Assembly: GCA_034508935.3 (NCBI GenBank)
Contig: CM067444.1
Span: forward strand, 103,033,290 to 103,097,289
Reading direction: 5' to 3'
Source of the DNA: Berghia stephanieae
Taxonomy: Eukaryota > Mollusca > Gastropoda > Nudibranchia > Aeolidiidae
Length of the DNA: 64,000 nucleotides
The position numbers and the translations under genes were made by a program. Every line of letters begins with the position of its first letter. The stretch's first letter is position 1. Shown piece after piece: positions 1-64,000 of this stretch. Under the pieces are notes generated by a model that did not search any database, was not told the DNA's origin, and was given only the letters and a program-made list of their open reading frames with translations.

Positions 1-306
1 CGGTAAATTGGTTAAGTCTATTCTAAAGCCTTATGTAATTTTATTGTTTTATGCTATCATCTTATGAGAAGACACTAAATAATACAACGATTGTACTAAA
101 CACATGTTCATTAACTTTATTTCAAATATAATTCTTTATGCTGTGAGATTGAAGACATTTCACAAAACATGTCTTACATTGAGAGAGGCAGTTAAGGCAG
201 CCAAAAAATAAAACCCAAACAAACTAAAAATAATAATAATAATAAAATAAAACCAATACACCCAAGCATAGTGATAACCATTACCAAACACAACTTTTAA
301 CAAATC

Positions 307-437
<131 letters not shown>

Positions 438-807
438 CACTAATCTTACATGGCAATAAAAAGTATTTAAAAATTATGCTTGAGCATACAAACTAATCAT
501 TTATTCGATGCAATGCGTGGCTACTATTCAGAAATGCAAACTAAAGAGGTTTTATACTTATTCCTTAATAATAAGTTTAAAAATTCGAAATCTTTGAAAA
601 TCTTTAAATAATTCAGGTTGACTATCATGCTAGACAAACAGGTAGTTTTGATAACCACGTTTTCCATTGCTTACCTACAAATGGCCAATTCCCCAGACTC
701 CAGCAAGGTTAAAGCATTGGATACCAAGGCAAGGGATTCAAAGGCCAACTAGATGGATGGATAAAACAACAATCGAAACTTGAATATTACACCTTCAGGA
801 GTATAAT

Positions 808-1283
808 AAAGGGTATATGTCTTCTAAATTTATTCAACAAATAGTATAAGAAAGCTTTAGGGTATATGTCTTTTAAACTTATTCAACAAATAGTATAAGA
901 AAGCTTTAGGGTATATGTCTTCTAAACTTATTCAACAAATAGTATAAGAAAGCTTTAGGGTATATGTCTTCTAAACTTATTCAACAAATAGTATAATAAA
1001 GCTTTAGGGTATATGTCTTCTAAATTTATTCAACAAATAGTATAAGAAAGCTTTAGGGTATATGTCTTCTAAATTTATTCAACAAATAGTATAAGAAAGC
1101 TTTAGGGTATATGTCTTCTAAATTTATTCAACAAATAGTATAATAAAGCTTTAGGGTATATGTCTTCTAAACTTATTCAACAAATAGTATAAGCAAGCTT
1201 TAGGGTATGTGTCTTCTAAACTTATTCAACAAATAGTATAATAAAGCTTTAGGGTATATGTCTTCTAAACTTATTCAACAAAT
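808..1283. repeat. 49-bp minisatellite, about 9.6 units
   Basis: The unit begins AGGGTATATGTCTTCTAAAC and ends AGTATAAGAAAGCTTT. Units differ at few positions (C/T after CTAAA, GAAAG versus TAAAG), showing recent local expansion. Confidence 0.95.
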
Positions 1284-1628
1284 GGTAATGATTTGGTCAT
1301 GACCACTACAAACATATTGATAATAGTTTTCCTGTTTTGGAAATAACAGCTTGGTACTAATTTTCTATCAAAGCAAAGATTCTTTCAGTTACAGCAAGAA
1401 ATAATGACATTGAAGGACAAAGACAGTTTGATAGAAATTCTTGCCATATACAGATTATATCAGCTCAAGTACAAGTACTCACAAGGAAATGGGATTAAAA
1501 TGAATAAACTATATGTTTTATGAGATGCCAGAGACAATGAAGGTGAAGGAGAAAAAGAAGAGTACGTGGCTACCTATTCGTATACATGAAACTGAATACA
1601 AGGCAAGAATCTGTGTCACAATCCATAC

Positions 1629-62696
<61,068 letters not shown>

Positions 62697-63119
62697 CTGC
62701 GGAAAAGAAAAGGATAAAAAAAAAAATGTTAAAAAATAAAATAAGACTGACAAAGGAGTAAATTCCCCAGGGTAAGGCAATTTTGACTGGCAGATCAAAT
62801 TCCTGATCTCCAACGAGTCGTTCTAGTATTATGTCGGAATGAAGGGAATTACATTTTTAAGTCAACGTGATTAGAATTAGAAAATTAAATTTTATTTGGA
62901 AGAGTAAGAAACAAAACCCACTCTCCTCAAATTGAGTTGAATTTAGTTGTTTTGTTGTTTATTGTTTTTTCGTTTTTTAAAAAAAAGTGTTTTTTCAAGA
63001 GTAAATCAGTCTTCCATGTGGATCATTCTACATTCAACCGATAAGAAACTTATGAAAGCAAGAGAATATAATGACTACAATTCTTTGAATTGATGAAAAC
63101 GAAAACGATATAGTTAGTC
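62697..63119. other. MDN1 intron, no recognised content
   Basis: AT-rich with A and T runs. No exon, element or frame recognised. Confidence 0.5.
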
Positions 63120-63366
63120 GAATCTGTAGTTTGTTTTGTTTGTTTTTAAGGGTTTTACGGCGCTTGCAACACATTAAGGTCATATCAGCGCCAGTAAAAA
63201 GGAAGAAAATGGGATAGTAAAAAGTTCTAGAATTACAATTAAAGCACCCAAGAAAAGGTAAGACAAAGGGGAATTGGTACTTAGTTTGAGATCACCTAAA
63301 AGTCTCCAGACACCGGCACAGGTCCCCACTAAGAGGAATACACTCAAATGTAATCTGTAGTTTGAG
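63120..63366 (-). mobile_element. Roughly 510-bp retroposon, copy 5, truncated
   Basis: It starts GTTTGTTTTTAAGGGTTTTA and stops mid-element after CACTCAAATG. AATCTGTAGTTT (12 bp) flanks both sides. Loss at the end opposite the A-rich tail is the pattern left by target-primed reverse transcription. Confidence 0.85.
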
Positions 63367-63718
63367 ATGACGCTTTAACATGGAAAAAAAATATCATCTG
63401 GAGACTTGAAAAGAAATCTTTTAGACAAGTTGGTAATAATCTCAATCGATAGGAAGTAAAAAAAACCCCAAACATTTCAGGTCAAAATGAAGATAAAAGT
63501 CTTTTGCTGCTTGCGGCACAATGGTACATTTCGATGTGATCATTACAGACTGCTATTAAGAGAATGTCACTTGGGAACACCCAGCTAGTGGATTAAAAAC
63601 TACGTCTGTCGAAATCGTGGCCCGGGGTGGAGAAGACAGAAGATGAATGACAGTCAGACGACTGCTTTTCTATCGACTTTGTCTTGTAGCAGTGAACATA
63701 TTATAGAGGTAGATAGTG
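63367..63718. other. MDN1 intron or upstream sequence, no recognised content
   Basis: More balanced composition around 63,590-63,690, but no convincing midasin exon on the minus strand. Confidence 0.4.
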
Positions 63719-63719
63719 G

Positions 63720-63758
<39 letters not shown>

Positions 63759-63806
63759 GGATGGATGGATGGATGGATGGATGGATGGATGGATGGATGG
63801 ATGGAT

Positions 63807-63863
<57 letters not shown>
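63719..63863. repeat. (GATA)n-(GGAT)n-(GATA)n compound microsatellite
   Basis: Three blocks: about 40 bases GATA, about 50 bases GGAT, about 55 bases GATA. Confidence 0.97.
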
Positions 63864-63864
<1 letters not shown>

Positions 63865-64000
63865 CAACAGATTTGTGTGTGGTGATTATGTGTGGTAATA
63901 AATCAATTGAGAATGATAATAAGTAATGGAACGAGTTCAAATAATAAAGATTTACAAAGATGTACAATTATAGTGATAGTAGTAGTATAGTAGTCTATAG

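Noticed and set aside
808-1283. CRISPR-like regular repeats
   Set aside because: Units are contiguous without unique spacers and the genome is eukaryotic.

Overview
This is a eukaryotic, intron-rich, AT-rich animal window full of microsatellites, SINEs and other mobile DNA. The repeat style (tRNA-derived SINEs ending in an AAGCGCTTTACA-type tail, and a retroposon carrying a TTTTACGGCGCTTGCAACAC core) and the divergence of the protein from vertebrates suggest a marine invertebrate, most likely a mollusc or another lophotrochozoan. That assignment is an inference with modest confidence.

One host gene explains nearly all the coding signal. It is MDN1 (midasin, Rea1 in yeast), the giant dynein-like AAA+ ATPase of 60S ribosome maturation, on the minus strand from about 62.7 kb to 1.6 kb. 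I placed 50 consecutive exons (about 8.15 kb of coding sequence, about 2,716 codons). In transcription order they encode the long helical linker (62.7-20.6 kb), the Asp/Glu-rich region (20.7-4.6 kb) and the entry to the C-terminal MIDAS domain (3.6-1.6 kb, with the metal-site motif DDSAS). The AAA ring lies upstream (beyond 64 kb) and the last part of the MIDAS domain lies beyond base 1. Splice phases agree across all junctions. Several exons carry an apparent one-base insertion or deletion, and one splice donor lacks a base. The otherwise conserved protein makes assembly error more likely than gene death.

The introns hold the rest. 0.3-2.9 kb: a TA tract, a 49-bp minisatellite, a CORE-like SINE and a Penelope-like fragment. 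4.2-4.6 and 15.3-15.6 kb: two copies of one segment beside two splice donors. 5.5-5.8 kb: an inverted Penelope-like pair. 6.1-9.9 kb: a block bordered by short palindromes and holding a satellite with a three-monomer higher-order period. 10-22 kb: tRNA SINEs, three copies of a roughly 515-bp retroposon, and a hAT-like element nested in a SINE. 22.8-26.5 kb: a broken Ty3/gypsy-type fossil. 27.0-28.8 kb: a degraded second copy of 19.0-21.8 kb. 34-42 kb: a small MITE, a TTAA-flanked piggyBac-type derivative and a LINE 3' fragment. 48.6-49.2 kb: another retroposon copy followed by a 76-bp palindrome. 58-62.5 kb: two LINE copies, one nested inside a MITE that also holds a small AAT-tailed insertion. 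63-64 kb: a fifth retroposon copy and a GATA/GGAT array.

I see no second host gene, no RNA gene that looks functional, and no operon-like or CRISPR-like system.
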